DNA of 64,000 nt, taken from JBJEXX01 sp051886215 (GTDB taxonomy: Bacteria > Bacillota_I > Bacilli_A > RF39 > UBA660). Each line of letters starts with the position of its first letter. Position 1 is the first letter of the stretch. Position numbers and translations under genes: made by a program. The DNA is taken from the NCBI GenBank assembly GCA_051886215.1, contig JBJEXX010000016.1, forward strand, positions 1 through 64,000. Direction: 5' to 3'. Below the pieces are notes generated by a model. The model did not search any database, was not told the origin of the DNA, and saw nothing but the letters and a program-made list of their open reading frames with translations. Positions 17,246 through 26,074 of this stretch are shown here, in pieces.

Positions 17246-19315
17246 ATGAAGAGAATAATCACATTATTTGTGTTTAGTCTACTTATTGTTATGCCTTTTT
17301 CTGTGAAAGCTGAAACTAAATATGGTTATAGTAATGTTACTGGAAGTAGCTTTAGCATTCGTAGTAGTTCTAATAGTTCTGCTTCTGTTATTGGATATTT
17401 ATATGGTGGTGTAAACGTTGAAATAGTAGATTCTGCTAGTGGTAATGGCTGTGGAACATGGTATAAAATAAAATTTAATAATGGTTATGGTTGGATTTGT
17501 GGAATTAGTAATAGTGGTGCTAAAAATGTTGAACTTTATACAACACAGACTTTAAGAACAAATGAAAGAACTGCTGAGACAGATTATGAAAAAACATTAC
17601 AAAATGCGGGATTTCCTTCTAGTTATTGGGATAAATTAAGCGCTCTTCATAAAGCACATCCTAATTGGAATTTTGTGGCTGATAAAACAGGTAGAGATTG
17701 GTCTTATGCTACTTGGGCAGAAACAGGAGCTGTAAGCGATGGGGATATAGATAAAAGTTTACTTTATGCTTATAATGGAAATACAGATTTAATTGCGGGA
17801 TATTTAAAGACAGACACTTATAATTATAAAACTAATAAATTTACAATGCAGGATTCTGGAGGATTTTATGCAGCTCGTCAAGAAATGGTTGCTTATTATA
17901 TGGATCCAAGAAATTTTTTAAATGAGAATTTTATATTCCAATTTGAAGTGTTATCTTTTAATTCAACTTATCATACTAAAAGTGTTATTGAAAATATTTT
18001 TGGTAGCGGTTATTTGAACCAATATGCTAGTAACTATGTGGGTGCTGGTAAATCAAAAAATGTATCAGCTGTTCACTTGGCTACTCGTAGTGTTCAAGAA
18101 GGTTTAAATAAATCAAATTTTGTAACAAACGGTGCAGAATTTATTTATAGCGGTAGTTTATATACTTCTATTCAAGGTCAAAAGTTTAGTAATTGTTTTA
18201 ATTTCTTTAATATAGGTGCATATTCTGATAATGTCAGTGCTTTACAAAATGCAGGGGTTTATGCTTGTGGTGGTGTTAATAGAAATGAAACTTCATATGG
18301 CAGGCCATGGAATAGTGTTGATAAGGCTTTACTTGGAGGAGCTGAAATAATAGGTGGTAATTATATTGCTTCTGGACAGGATACTTTATATTTTCAAAAA
18401 TATAATACAGCAAGTTATACTAAAACAGCTGTATACGGTCACCAGTATATGTCTAATATTAGTGCAGTTGCTTATGAAGGTAGCGATACATATGATTCGT
18501 ATTATGCAAATGGTTTAATTAGTAGTGCAGCTTTTACTTTTGTTATTCCTGTTTATAATAATATGCCAGAAAAGACTTCATTACCTAGCTCATTAAGTCC
18601 AAATAATTATTTAACTGGTATTAAAGTTGATGGTACTAGTATTGCTAATTTTGATGGAGATAAAACTGAAGGTTATAAAGTAAATGTTGTTAATAGTAAA
18701 ACTACTGTTAGTATTAGCACTACTACAGTGGTTGATAGTGCTAAAGTTACTATCAATAATGGCAATAGTATATCTCTTAATGTAGGAGATAATAAAATAC
18801 CTATTTTAGTAACTGCAGCTAATGGAGAAAAAAGAACTTATTATATAACGATTACTAGAGAAGAAGCTAGTAATGGTTCAACAACTGATATTGAAACAAC
18901 TATAAAAAATGCAGGTTATAAAATTACAGATACTTATATTGGAAATATTAGTTTAAATAATACTTTATCTACAATAAATACAAAAATAAAAAATCAAAAT
19001 TCATCTGCTAATATTTCTCTAAAAGATAAATCAGGTAATAGTAAAACTACTAGTAATGTACTTGCTACTGGTGATAAATTGACAATTACTATAGGAAGTG
19101 AAGAAAAAACATATGAACTTTATGTTTATGGAGATGTTAATGGTGATGGACTTGCAAAAGCAACAGATTACATGTTAATAAAAAATCATATTATGACTAA
19201 TAAAAAATTAAGTGGTGCTTATGCTAAAGCAGCTGATGTTAATAAAGATGGTAATGTTAAAGCAACAGATTATATGTTAATAAAAAATTATATTATGAAA
19301 GGAATAAGTTTTTAA
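17246..19315 (+). CDS. Secreted SH3b-glucosaminidase with a C-terminal dockerin
   Basis: 689 aa. Signal peptide at 1-22 (ITLFVFSLLIVMPFSVKAE). SH3b wall-binding domain at about 25-90 (SFSIRSSSNSSASVIGYL to YGWICG). A LytD-type glucosaminidase domain at about 110-430 (ARQEMVAYYMDPRNFLNE, FQFEVLSF, NCFNFFNIGAYS) cuts glycan strands of peptidoglycan. A cadherin-like domain follows at about 455-550. The last ~60 residues are a type I dockerin with two calcium loops, GDVNGDGLAKATDYMLIKNHI and ADVNKDGNVKATDYMLIKNYI. The frame opens at GTG 17237 inside the ribosome site (GAGGAGG); ATG 17246 is the start. The next gene, 18 bases on, encodes a membrane-anchored protein that might be its docking partner. 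Confidence 0.9.
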   Translation: MKRIITLFVFSLLIVMPFSVKAETKYGYSNVTGSSFSIRSSSNSSASVIGYLYGGVNVEIVDSASGNGCGTWYKIKFNNGYGWICGISNSGAKNVELYTTQTLRTNERTAETDYEKTLQNAGFPSSYWDKLSALHKAHPNWNFVADKTGRDWSYATWAETGAVSDGDIDKSLLYAYNGNTDLIAGYLKTDTYNYKTNKFTMQDSGGFYAARQEMVAYYMDPRNFLNENFIFQFEVLSFNSTYHTKSVIENIFGSGYLNQYASNYVGAGKSKNVSAVHLATRSVQEGLNKSNFVTNGAEFIYSGSLYTSIQGQKFSNCFNFFNIGAYSDNVSALQNAGVYACGGVNRNETSYGRPWNSVDKALLGGAEIIGGNYIASGQDTLYFQKYNTASYTKTAVYGHQYMSNISAVAYEGSDTYDSYYANGLISSAAFTFVIPVYNNMPEKTSLPSSLSPNNYLTGIKVDGTSIANFDGDKTEGYKVNVVNSKTTVSISTTTVVDSAKVTINNGNSISLNVGDNKIPILVTAANGEKRTYYITITREEASNGSTTDIETTIKNAGYKITDTYIGNISLNNTLSTINTKIKNQNSSANISLKDKSGNSKTTSNVLATGDKLTITIGSEEKTYELYVYGDVNGDGLAKATDYMLIKNHIMTNKKLSGAYAKAADVNKDGNVKATDYMLIKNYIMKGISF

Positions 19316-19333
19316 TAGTAAGTAGGTGATTAT

Positions 19334-20653
19334 ATGAAAAAATATAAAATATTTAATTTATTTATATTTATAATATGTATATTTTTTTCAATATCAATAA
19401 AAGTTAATGCTGCATCTTGGACAATTATTTCTTCTAAAGCTTCAGTAGCTAGTGGTCAAAGTTTTACAGTTAGAATTCATGGTAATGATGTAGTAGGTCA
19501 ATTTACTATAAGCGTTAATAATGGCCGTTCAAGTGAAAGTGTTGTATGGAAAGATGAAAATACCGATAGAAGTTTTACAGTTACGGCAACTGGTAGTGGA
19601 ACTGTATATGTTAAAGTTGTTGCGACCGATTGTTCTGATATTAATGGTAATCCAGTTGGAGGAAGTGACAATGTTTCAGTAAATATTATAAATAGTAATG
19701 ATGATGGTTCACGAAGTAATTCATCTTCTAATAAAACTTATAGTAATACAGCTAATCAAGAATTAAGTAATAATAATTATTTAAAAAGTTTGACTATTGA
19801 TGGATATAATCTATCTCCAAGTTTTAATAAAGATGTTACGAGTTATAATGTAGAAGTAGATGAATTAAGTGAAAAAATAAAAATAAATGCGGAAGCTGAA
19901 GATAAAACTGCTACTATTGAAGGAATTGGTGAAAAATCTTTAGAAAAAGATAATATTTTTCAAATAGTAGTAAAAGCTGAAAATGGACAAGTAAAAACAT
20001 ATACTATAAATGTTTTATTTAAAGATGATAATCCAATTAAAGTAAAAAAAGGCAATAAAACGTATACTCTTGTTAAAAGAAAGTCATTAATAAAAGAATT
20101 TGATGATTATAAATCAACTACTATAAAAATAAATAATCAAGAAATTCCGGCTCTATATAATAAAACTACTAAACTTACTTTGGTTGGGTTGAGATATAAA
20201 GATAAAGTCTATTTATATAGATATAATAAGGAAACTAATACTTATGTAAGATATATAGAATATGATTTTAAAAATGTTAAATTAGTCTTATTTAAATTAA
20301 GTGATAAAATGATACCTGATGGTTATAAAGAATATACTATAAAAATAAATGGCTATAATACTAAGGTTTATAAATTAAGAAAATCATCTAAATATTCTTT
20401 GATATATGGTATGAATATAAAAACAGGAATTAAAACTCTTTATTTGCATGATTCTAAAGAAAACACTGTTCAGCGTTATACAACAGAAGCAATGACTGCT
20501 TTAAAAAATCAAAATTCTAAGTATCAAAAAATATGTATTGGATTATGTGGGGGAGTTGCTTTATTAGTTATAGTTTTATTAATTTTTATTAGTAAAAGTG
20601 ATAAAAAAAGAAAAATAAAAAATAAGGTTAAAAGATATGAAAATGAAAAGTAA
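19334..20653 (+). CDS. Secreted, C-terminally membrane-anchored protein with Ig/cohesin-like and cadherin-like domains
   Basis: 439 aa. Signal peptide at 1-26 (FIFIICIFFSISIKVNAA). Residues about 28-120 form a beta-sandwich (SKASVASGQSFTVRI, GSGTVYVKVVATD, VSVNI) resembling the Ig/cohesin-like domains found before cadherin-like domains in clostridial proteins. A cadherin-like domain follows at about 145-220 (LKSLTIDGYNLSPSFNKDV, SYNVEV). After about 180 more residues a membrane helix at about 400-420 (GLCGGVALLVIVLLIFI) and a basic tail anchor it in the membrane with its body outside. It is co-transcribed with the dockerin protein. A cohesin-dockerin contact is an inference. Confidence 0.65.
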   Translation: MKKYKIFNLFIFIICIFFSISIKVNAASWTIISSKASVASGQSFTVRIHGNDVVGQFTISVNNGRSSESVVWKDENTDRSFTVTATGSGTVYVKVVATDCSDINGNPVGGSDNVSVNIINSNDDGSRSNSSSNKTYSNTANQELSNNNYLKSLTIDGYNLSPSFNKDVTSYNVEVDELSEKIKINAEAEDKTATIEGIGEKSLEKDNIFQIVVKAENGQVKTYTINVLFKDDNPIKVKKGNKTYTLVKRKSLIKEFDDYKSTTIKINNQEIPALYNKTTKLTLVGLRYKDKVYLYRYNKETNTYVRYIEYDFKNVKLVLFKLSDKMIPDGYKEYTIKINGYNTKVYKLRKSSKYSLIYGMNIKTGIKTLYLHDSKENTVQRYTTEAMTALKNQNSKYQKICIGLCGGVALLVIVLLIFISKSDKKRKIKNKVKRYENEK

Positions 20654-20676
20654 TAATTAATATTATTACTTTTTTT
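20649..20676 (+). terminator. Intrinsic terminator
   Basis: AGTAATAAT and ATATTATTACT arms around 20650-20670 followed by seven T. It overlaps the stop codon. Confidence 0.8.
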
Positions 20677-20688
20677 AGGTTTTATATA

Positions 20689-20717
20689 TTGAGATTAATT
20701 TTTTTTCTTCATACAAT
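20689..20717 (+). promoter_or_regulatory. Promoter of the holin-endolysin pair
   Basis: TTGAGA (20689-20694), 17-base spacer, TACAAT (20712-20717). Confidence 0.7.
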
Positions 20718-20739
20718 ATATTGAAAGTAGGTGGATTGT

Positions 20740-20925
20740 ATGAAAGAATTTTTAAAGAGATTAAAGGATCCTATAGTAATTTCATCAATATTTTCTTTAA
20801 TATATATATTTATTGCTCCTAAACTTAATTTACCTGATTGGACATTAGTTTCTTCTCAATTTTTAGCTATTATATATGCAATATTTGGTATTACTAATAA
20901 TCCTACTGATAAAAATTGTTATTAG
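20740..20925 (+). CDS. Phage-type holin (phi LC3 family)
   Basis: 61 aa. Starts MKEFLKRLKDPIVISSIFSL and ends FGITNNPTDKN: the conserved plan of the phi LC3 holin family (basic N-terminus, a first membrane helix, LNLPDW turn, a second helix, then the GITNNPTDK tail). Holins let endolysins reach the wall. The frame opens at GTG 20731, but AGGTGG is the ribosome site; ATG 20740 is the start. The stop overlaps the ribosome site of the endolysin gene next to it, so the pair forms a compact lysis cassette. No other phage gene is nearby. Confidence 0.85.
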   Translation: MKEFLKRLKDPIVISSIFSLIYIFIAPKLNLPDWTLVSSQFLAIIYAIFGITNNPTDKNCY

Positions 20926-20937
20926 GAGGTGATTAAG

Positions 20938-21750
20938 ATGAAAAAAGGACAAACTAGTATCAGAGGAGGTATAGAGGACTTTTTATGTCCTTTTACTGAT
21001 ATGTATATAACTCAAGGTAGTGGTGGAAATGGTAGTCATGCTGGAACTATGGCCAATGATATTCGTGGTAAAATAGTAGGAGTTAAGGCTCCGTATTATG
21101 CTCCATGTACTTTGAAGTGTTTAAAAATATATCCTGAGAATGGTCAAATTATGTGGCAGTCAACAAATAAAGTAAGATTTGCTAACGGAAAGATTAATTA
21201 TGCAACTATAATGACAGCTCATGACAATACAGTAGATTCATACGTAGGACAAATAGTAAAACAAGGCCAACAATTAGGAAATATGGGAAATAAAGGAAAT
21301 GCTAGTGGAGTGCATTGTCATATAGAAATTGAACAAGGAAATGATACTTCTTGGAAGAAAAATAGCTATGGTAATTATTGTTTTAATAATGAAGTTGATA
21401 CTGACAGTTGCTATTTTGTAGATAATACAAATATTTTATATGGTAGTGGTGGAAATTGGAAATATCTTAAAGATGTAAATGTTGATACTGAGAATAATTA
21501 TATAAACTTATCTCCTAGTATTTCATCTTGGAGATTTTATAATATTACGGATGCTCCGATTAAAAAGAATGCTATTGGATATTTAAATCCTAAAAAATTT
21601 GGTGGATTATCTTATAAAATATTAGAATATCGTGATAATAATAATACCGTTGTTATAAATACTGTTCAATTTGGCAAAGTAAAAATTTTTATTTATAATA
21701 CCGCATCTACAATAACAAATAGTCCTAAATATAAATCAGGTAATTATTGA
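20938..21750 (+). CDS. M23-type phage endolysin
   Basis: 270 aa, no signal peptide, as expected for a holin-dependent lysin. The metallopeptidase core has MYITQGSGGNGSHAGTMANDI (zinc His and Asp) and GNKGNASGVHCHIEIEQG (HxH), the M23/LytM pattern in its phage form. Residues about 180-270 are a separate C-terminal domain (SSWRFYNITDAPIKKNAIGY, LSYKILEYRDNN) that looks like an SH3-like wall-binding region. A full AGGAGGTGAT ribosome site (20924-20933) marks ATG 20938; a GTG at 20929 is in frame but lies in that site. Confidence 0.85.
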   Translation: MKKGQTSIRGGIEDFLCPFTDMYITQGSGGNGSHAGTMANDIRGKIVGVKAPYYAPCTLKCLKIYPENGQIMWQSTNKVRFANGKINYATIMTAHDNTVDSYVGQIVKQGQQLGNMGNKGNASGVHCHIEIEQGNDTSWKKNSYGNYCFNNEVDTDSCYFVDNTNILYGSGGNWKYLKDVNVDTENNYINLSPSISSWRFYNITDAPIKKNAIGYLNPKKFGGLSYKILEYRDNNNTVVINTVQFGKVKIFIYNTASTITNSPKYKSGNY

Positions 21751-21757
21751 TGTTACA

Positions 21758-21786
21758 TTTACAATTAAATATAAATCTGTTATAAT
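21758..21786 (+). promoter_or_regulatory. Promoter of the sigma factor gene
   Basis: TTTACA (21758-21763), 17-base spacer, TATAAT (21781-21786), 20 bases before the start codon. Confidence 0.85.
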
Positions 21787-21806
21787 AGAACGCAATTGGT
21801 GGTAGT

Positions 21807-23591
21807 ATGAGAAAAGAAGAATTAAAGAAATTAGTTATTTCTAAAATATTTACTAAAAATGAACAAAAGTTTATAAATGAGAAAGAACTGGATAGAATTA
21901 TTTTTAAAGTGTTTTCAAATGAACAAGATATGGATTTTATATATAATATATTAGAAGATAATAATGTTAAAATAAAAAAATCAACTTCATATGATGAAGA
22001 AAATATGTCTATGAATTCTATCATAAAAGCATATTTGAATGAAATTTCTAAATATCCATTATTGACAAAAGAAGAAGAGTATTATTATTCAAAACTTGCT
22101 CAACAAGGTGATCAAAAAGCTTTTGAAATTATGAATAACTGTAATTTAAGGTTAGTGGTATCAATTGCGAAGAAATATGTTAATAGGAGTAGTTTGGATT
22201 TTGAAGATTTAATACAAGAAGGTAATATTGGCCTTATGAAAGCTATAAATAAATTTGATCCAGATAAAGGTAATAAGTTTTCAACTTATGCTACGTTTTG
22301 GATTAAACAAAATATAACTAGAGCTATGTATGATAATGGTAAAACTATAAGAATTCCTGTTCATGAACAAGAAAAATTAAATAAAATTAAGCTAATTAAT
22401 GAAACTTCTTTTTCAAAATTAGGTAGAAATATGACAATGAGAGAGCTCATAATTACTTATTATTCAAATTATTCTAGTATGAAAGATTTAATTACTAAAA
22501 ATAATATAAATGAAAATGTAGATAGTTGTATAAATGTTATACCAGAGTTTTTAAAAGAAAATGTTAATTTAGATGAAATATCTAAAAAGCATTCAATATC
22601 AATCATAAAATTAAGGAAATTATCAGATGTTATAAATAGAGAAATCAAAATGACAGAGGAGTCTTTTACAAGGGAGAATATTCTATCTTTACATGTGCCA
22701 ATTAATAATGAAGATGATAATTCTTTGTTAGAAAACTTTGTGGAGGATAAAAATACGAATTTATCTTTGGTGGTGGAGTCTTCTTTGTCTGTAGAAGAGA
22801 TAAAAAAAGAAATCATTAATACTTTATCTAAAGAAGATAGTTATGACTCTGAAGGAAATTGTATTATTGGATCTAGAAAATTCACATATAGTCAACAACA
22901 GCAAATTTCAAAGTTTTATACAGAAGTCGTTAAAATTTGTCGTAAGAATAATATTGATGAATTAACAAATCAATTAGTAGAAGAAAATGAGGAATTTTAT
23001 AATATAAAAATTTTAAATGATGAAATGAATAAAATTAATTATTATTATGAATTTAAAACTAAATATGAAGATATAAAAAATAAGTATTTAGATAGATTAG
23101 AAGCAATTTTAAAGATAAATAATATTGATACTGACTATATAAAGCTGTGTAAACAACAATTGTTAAAAAGATTAAAATCAGATAATATTAATGATATTAT
23201 AAATAGTAATCCTAAATTTATTAATCTTGTCGATATTCAGAATAATTTGTTTAGCGATATTATATATATATTACAAGCTAATTGTAATATAAAAATTGAT
23301 TATTTATTAGAGTTTTGTAAATTTCATAATATAGTAAATAATCCTAAAAATGTTAATAATATATTTTGTTCTGTTTCAAATAATAAAACATTTGAACAAA
23401 ATTACGAAATGTATTTAACTGCTTATAAAGAGATAAGAAATATTGATGTTTTAGTAAGAAGATTAGGATTAAATGATAGAATTTATACTTTGGAAGAAAT
23501 AGGTGAAATTTATGGTTGTACACGGGAAAGAGTTCGACAATTAGAAACTAAAGGTTTACGATTAGTTAAAAACAAAATTAAAAAGATATAA
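21807..23591 (+). CDS. Sigma-70 family factor with a large insertion between regions 3 and 4
   Basis: 594 aa, against about 370 for typical Gram-positive RpoD. Region 1.2/2 is clear (SIIKAYLNEISKYPLLTKEEE, NLRLVVSIAKKYVNRS, DLIQEGNIGLMKAINKFDP, KFSTYATFWIKQNITRAM). Region 3 carries RIPVHEQEKLNKI and, near 300, LSLHVPINNEDDNSLLENFVED (3.2). Region 4.2 is at the very end (YTLEEIGEIYGCTRERVRQLE). Between about 325 and 545 lies ~220 residues of helical, Lys/Asn/Glu-rich sequence with no counterpart in RpoD. Region 2.4-like and 4.2 contacts look intact, so it should recognise -10/-35 boxes. Whether it is the main or an alternative factor is not clear. Confidence 0.88.
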   Translation: MRKEELKKLVISKIFTKNEQKFINEKELDRIIFKVFSNEQDMDFIYNILEDNNVKIKKSTSYDEENMSMNSIIKAYLNEISKYPLLTKEEEYYYSKLAQQGDQKAFEIMNNCNLRLVVSIAKKYVNRSSLDFEDLIQEGNIGLMKAINKFDPDKGNKFSTYATFWIKQNITRAMYDNGKTIRIPVHEQEKLNKIKLINETSFSKLGRNMTMRELIITYYSNYSSMKDLITKNNINENVDSCINVIPEFLKENVNLDEISKKHSISIIKLRKLSDVINREIKMTEESFTRENILSLHVPINNEDDNSLLENFVEDKNTNLSLVVESSLSVEEIKKEIINTLSKEDSYDSEGNCIIGSRKFTYSQQQQISKFYTEVVKICRKNNIDELTNQLVEENEEFYNIKILNDEMNKINYYYEFKTKYEDIKNKYLDRLEAILKINNIDTDYIKLCKQQLLKRLKSDNINDIINSNPKFINLVDIQNNLFSDIIYILQANCNIKIDYLLEFCKFHNIVNNPKNVNNIFCSVSNNKTFEQNYEMYLTAYKEIRNIDVLVRRLGLNDRIYTLEEIGEIYGCTRERVRQLETKGLRLVKNKIKKI

Positions 23592-23593
23592 TT

Positions 23594-23639
23594 ACAAAAG
23601 AGTAAAATAAATTTACATTTTTTTACTCTTTTGTTTTTG
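23594..23639 (+). terminator. Terminator of the sigma factor gene
   Basis: ACAAAAGAGTAAA (23594-23606) pairs with TTTACTCTTTTGT (23622-23634), followed by T. Confidence 0.85.
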
Positions 23640-23656
23640 TAAAAAAATGATGAATG

Positions 23657-23685
23657 TTGTAAAAAAATGTATATAAATATATAAT
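23657..23685 (+). promoter_or_regulatory. Promoter of the VanW-family gene
   Basis: TTGTAA (23657-23662), 17-base spacer, TATAAT (23680-23685). Confidence 0.75.
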
Positions 23686-23708
23686 TATTATGAGGTATTA
23701 TAAATAGT

Positions 23709-24962
23709 ATGAAAAATAAGAATAAGTTAAAGCATAATATAATTATAATTGTATGTTTACTCATACTATTTTTGATAATGGCTATATATTTTTATATTTT
23801 TACAAGTGGATATAATTTTATGGATAAATATAAGAATAAAGTTTATCCAAGTACTTATATATCTGGTAAAGATATATCTAATATGAGTGATAAAGATTTA
23901 TCTTTGTATTTAGTAAATTTGGAAAATGATATTCAAAATATTAAAGTCAGTATAAATATAAATGAAAGGAATTATAATTATAAGCTTGAAAATTTAGGCG
24001 TTTATATTAATAAAGAAGAAATTATACAGCAAGTTTTATATAATAATGAAAAAACTTCTTTATATGCTTCTATAAAAAGATTGTTTAATGGAGGTACTGA
24101 TAAATATAATTATAAAATAATATATAGTGAAGTTAATATTAAAGATTTTGTGAATAATTTAAAGAAACAAGTTGATATTGAAGGCTTGTCTGGTGAATTG
24201 AAAATGACTGATAGAAATTTAAGTTATGAAGGTTATAAAGAAGGTTACAGTCTTGATAAAGAAAAGCTTATAGAAACTATTGAAACTGAGATTTATAAAA
24301 GTTTAAAAAATAATGATATAAATGATATTAAAGTTATAAAAATTAATGCTAGTGGAAAAAAGATTGATAAAAGTAACAAAGATTTATCTTCTATTAATAA
24401 AAAAGTTTCTACTTTTGCAACTAAATATTTTCATGATACTGCTAGAGATCAAAATTTAAAAATGGCACTTAATTCAATTGATAAAGTAGTGGTGATGCCT
24501 GGAGAAGAATTTTCTTTTTTCGATTATGCAGGTCCATATGATAAAGAAGGATATTTAAAATATGATGATATGATTGGTAATGGTGTATGTCAGGTTTCTA
24601 CAACCTTATATAATGCTTTACTATTAATGGGTATTAAAGCCACTGATAGAAGTGTTCATAGTGAAGTAACAGAATATGTTGCTGGTGGACTTGATGCAAT
24701 GGTAGCTTCAAATGGAAATGAAAGTTTATCTGATTTTAAGTTTAAAAACACTTTAAGTTATCCTATATATATTTCTGCTTATCTTGAAGATGATTTCATC
24801 AAAATAGATATATGGAGTAATGAAAAATCTCTTTTAGGATATACATATAAAAGTGAATCTGTAAAAAGAAATAACTATGTTTATGATAGTTATTTATATA
24901 CTTATAAAGATAATAAAATTATCAATAAAGAATATCTAGCTACTAATAGTTATAAAAATTAA
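23709..24962 (+). CDS. VanW-family membrane-anchored wall protein
   Basis: 417 aa. Membrane anchor at about 10-36 (IIIIVCLLILFLIMAIYFYIF). Residues about 48-200 form a peptidoglycan-binding-like domain (YISGKDISNMSDKDLSLYL, YEGYKEGYSLDKEKLIETI). The VanW domain is at about 255-380: VVMPGEEFSFFDYAGPYDKEG, GNGVCQVSTTLYNALLLMG, YVAGGLDAMVA, FKNTLSYPIYISAYL. VanW proteins occur in glycopeptide resistance clusters and widely in Firmicutes envelopes; the biochemical role is unsettled. The ribosome site GAGGT is 12 bases from the ATG, slightly far. Confidence 0.9.
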   Translation: MKNKNKLKHNIIIIVCLLILFLIMAIYFYIFTSGYNFMDKYKNKVYPSTYISGKDISNMSDKDLSLYLVNLENDIQNIKVSININERNYNYKLENLGVYINKEEIIQQVLYNNEKTSLYASIKRLFNGGTDKYNYKIIYSEVNIKDFVNNLKKQVDIEGLSGELKMTDRNLSYEGYKEGYSLDKEKLIETIETEIYKSLKNNDINDIKVIKINASGKKIDKSNKDLSSINKKVSTFATKYFHDTARDQNLKMALNSIDKVVVMPGEEFSFFDYAGPYDKEGYLKYDDMIGNGVCQVSTTLYNALLLMGIKATDRSVHSEVTEYVAGGLDAMVASNGNESLSDFKFKNTLSYPIYISAYLEDDFIKIDIWSNEKSLLGYTYKSESVKRNNYVYDSYLYTYKDNKIINKEYLATNSYKN

Positions 24963-24964
24963 TA

Positions 24965-24994
24965 AAAAAGGTTTCTTATTTGGAAACCTTTTTA
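24965..24994. terminator. Bidirectional terminator between the VanW gene and mscL
   Basis: AAAAAGGTTTC (24965-24975) pairs with GAAACCTTTTT (24983-24993). The stem is A-rich before and T-rich after, so it works for both converging genes; the mscL stop codon (24976-24978) lies in the loop. Confidence 0.85.
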
Positions 24995-25383
24995 CTTGTT
25001 TTATTTTTATCTTTTTTTAATTCATCTCGTATTTCTTTTAATATAGATAATTCTGTTTCAACAGGTTTATCTTCTTTTTTATTTTCTTCTTTTTTTAGAT
25101 GAGTAAGTTTGTTAACTATTTTAACAAATATAAATACACAGAATGCAATAATTAGAAAATCAATTATATTTTGAATGAACATACCATAACTAATAGTTGC
25201 ATCTTTAAATTTGATAGCTAATGATGAAAAATCAACACCACCAAGTAATAGCCCAATTATTGGCATTAAAATGTCATTTACTAAAGATGTAACAATTTTA
25301 CCAAATGCACCTCCTATAATAACACCTACTGCTAAGTCAACAACGTTTCCTCTAGCGATAAATTCTTTAAATTCTTTTATCAT
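24976..25383 (-). CDS. mscL: Large-conductance mechanosensitive channel MscL
   Basis: 135 aa. Starts MIKEFKEFIARGNVVDLAVG, the classic MscL N-terminus, followed by VIIGGAFGKIVTSLVNDILMPIIGLLLGG (first pore helix) and a second helix at about 68-88 (FIQNIIDFLIIAFCVFIFVKIVN), then a charged helical tail. It opens under membrane tension to release osmolytes. Usual length and order, so it should be functional. The ribosome site is AGGAGG on the minus strand (25391-25396). It converges with the VanW gene. Confidence 0.97.
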   Translation of the reverse strand: MIKEFKEFIARGNVVDLAVGVIIGGAFGKIVTSLVNDILMPIIGLLLGGVDFSSLAIKFKDATISYGMFIQNIIDFLIIAFCVFIFVKIVNKLTHLKKEENKKEDKPVETELSILKEIRDELKKDKNKTSKKVSK

Positions 25384-25447
25384 AATATACCTCCTAGTTA
25401 GATTATACCATATAAATATATTTTAATCTTTTTAAGAGTTATATTTC

Positions 25448-25476
25448 TTTACAAAATAAAAAAATATTATTATAAT
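25448..25476 (+). promoter_or_regulatory. Promoter of the TasA-like/FtsW unit
   Basis: TTTACA (25448-25453), 17-base spacer, TATAAT (25471-25476), 24 bases before the start codon. Confidence 0.8.
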
Positions 25477-25500
25477 TAAACTATAATAGGTGAGGTTCTT

Positions 25501-26073
25501 ATGAAAAAAGATAAAAATAATGAAAAGAAAAAAAGAATATTAATAATTGCTTTATTAATTTTAATATTTTTATTAGTTATTGGTATTACTTTTGCTTGGT
25601 TCCGTTTTAATGATTTTAGTAAACATATTAATAGTATAACTACTGGAAAATTAGAAGTTAGATTAGATGAATATGATGGTAAAAATATAGAATTATTAAA
25701 TACCTATCCCATGACAGATAATTCAGGAATACAAACTAAAGCCTATGAGTTTACAATTGTTAATCACTCTAATTATAAGTTAAATTATTATATTAGATTA
25801 ATAGAAGATGAAGAAGCTATAAAAAAATGTGGATGTAAAGACAATTTATTAGATGATAGTGTAATTAGATATCAATTAATAAGAAATGATTCTTATATAA
25901 ATATTGATACATTAGTTAATAAAGATGATTGGATATTAGATAATTATAAATTGGACGCAAATGGTAAAATGAATTATAGTTTAAGATTATGGCTATATGA
26001 AAATGCAGAAAATGAATATATGGGTAAACATTTTCATGCCAAAATAGAAGTAAAAGTTGTAGAAGATAAGTAA
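25501..26073 (+). CDS. TasA/camelysin-like secreted protein (tentative)
   Basis: 190 aa. Basic N-terminus then a hydrophobic stretch at about 14-33 (IALLILIFLLVIGITFAWF), close to the SipW-dependent signal type of TasA/CotN proteins, where FAWF-like residues follow the helix. The rest is a single beta-rich domain (TTGKLEVRLDEYDG, YEFTIVNHSNYKLNYYIRL, KIEVKVVEDK) with a CGC motif in the middle. TasA-like proteins form matrix fibres or coat layers. No SipW peptidase gene is in the window. It is followed 1 base later by the FtsW-like gene, so they are co-transcribed. Confidence 0.5.
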   Translation: MKKDKNNEKKKRILIIALLILIFLLVIGITFAWFRFNDFSKHINSITTGKLEVRLDEYDGKNIELLNTYPMTDNSGIQTKAYEFTIVNHSNYKLNYYIRLIEDEEAIKKCGCKDNLLDDSVIRYQLIRNDSYINIDTLVNKDDWILDNYKLDANGKMNYSLRLWLYENAENEYMGKHFHAKIEVKVVEDK

Positions 26074-26074
26074 T

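Noticed and set aside
22469..22816. 115-codon open frame on the minus strand inside the sigma factor gene.
   Set aside because: Ser/Phe/Leu-rich shadow of the real gene, without start signals.
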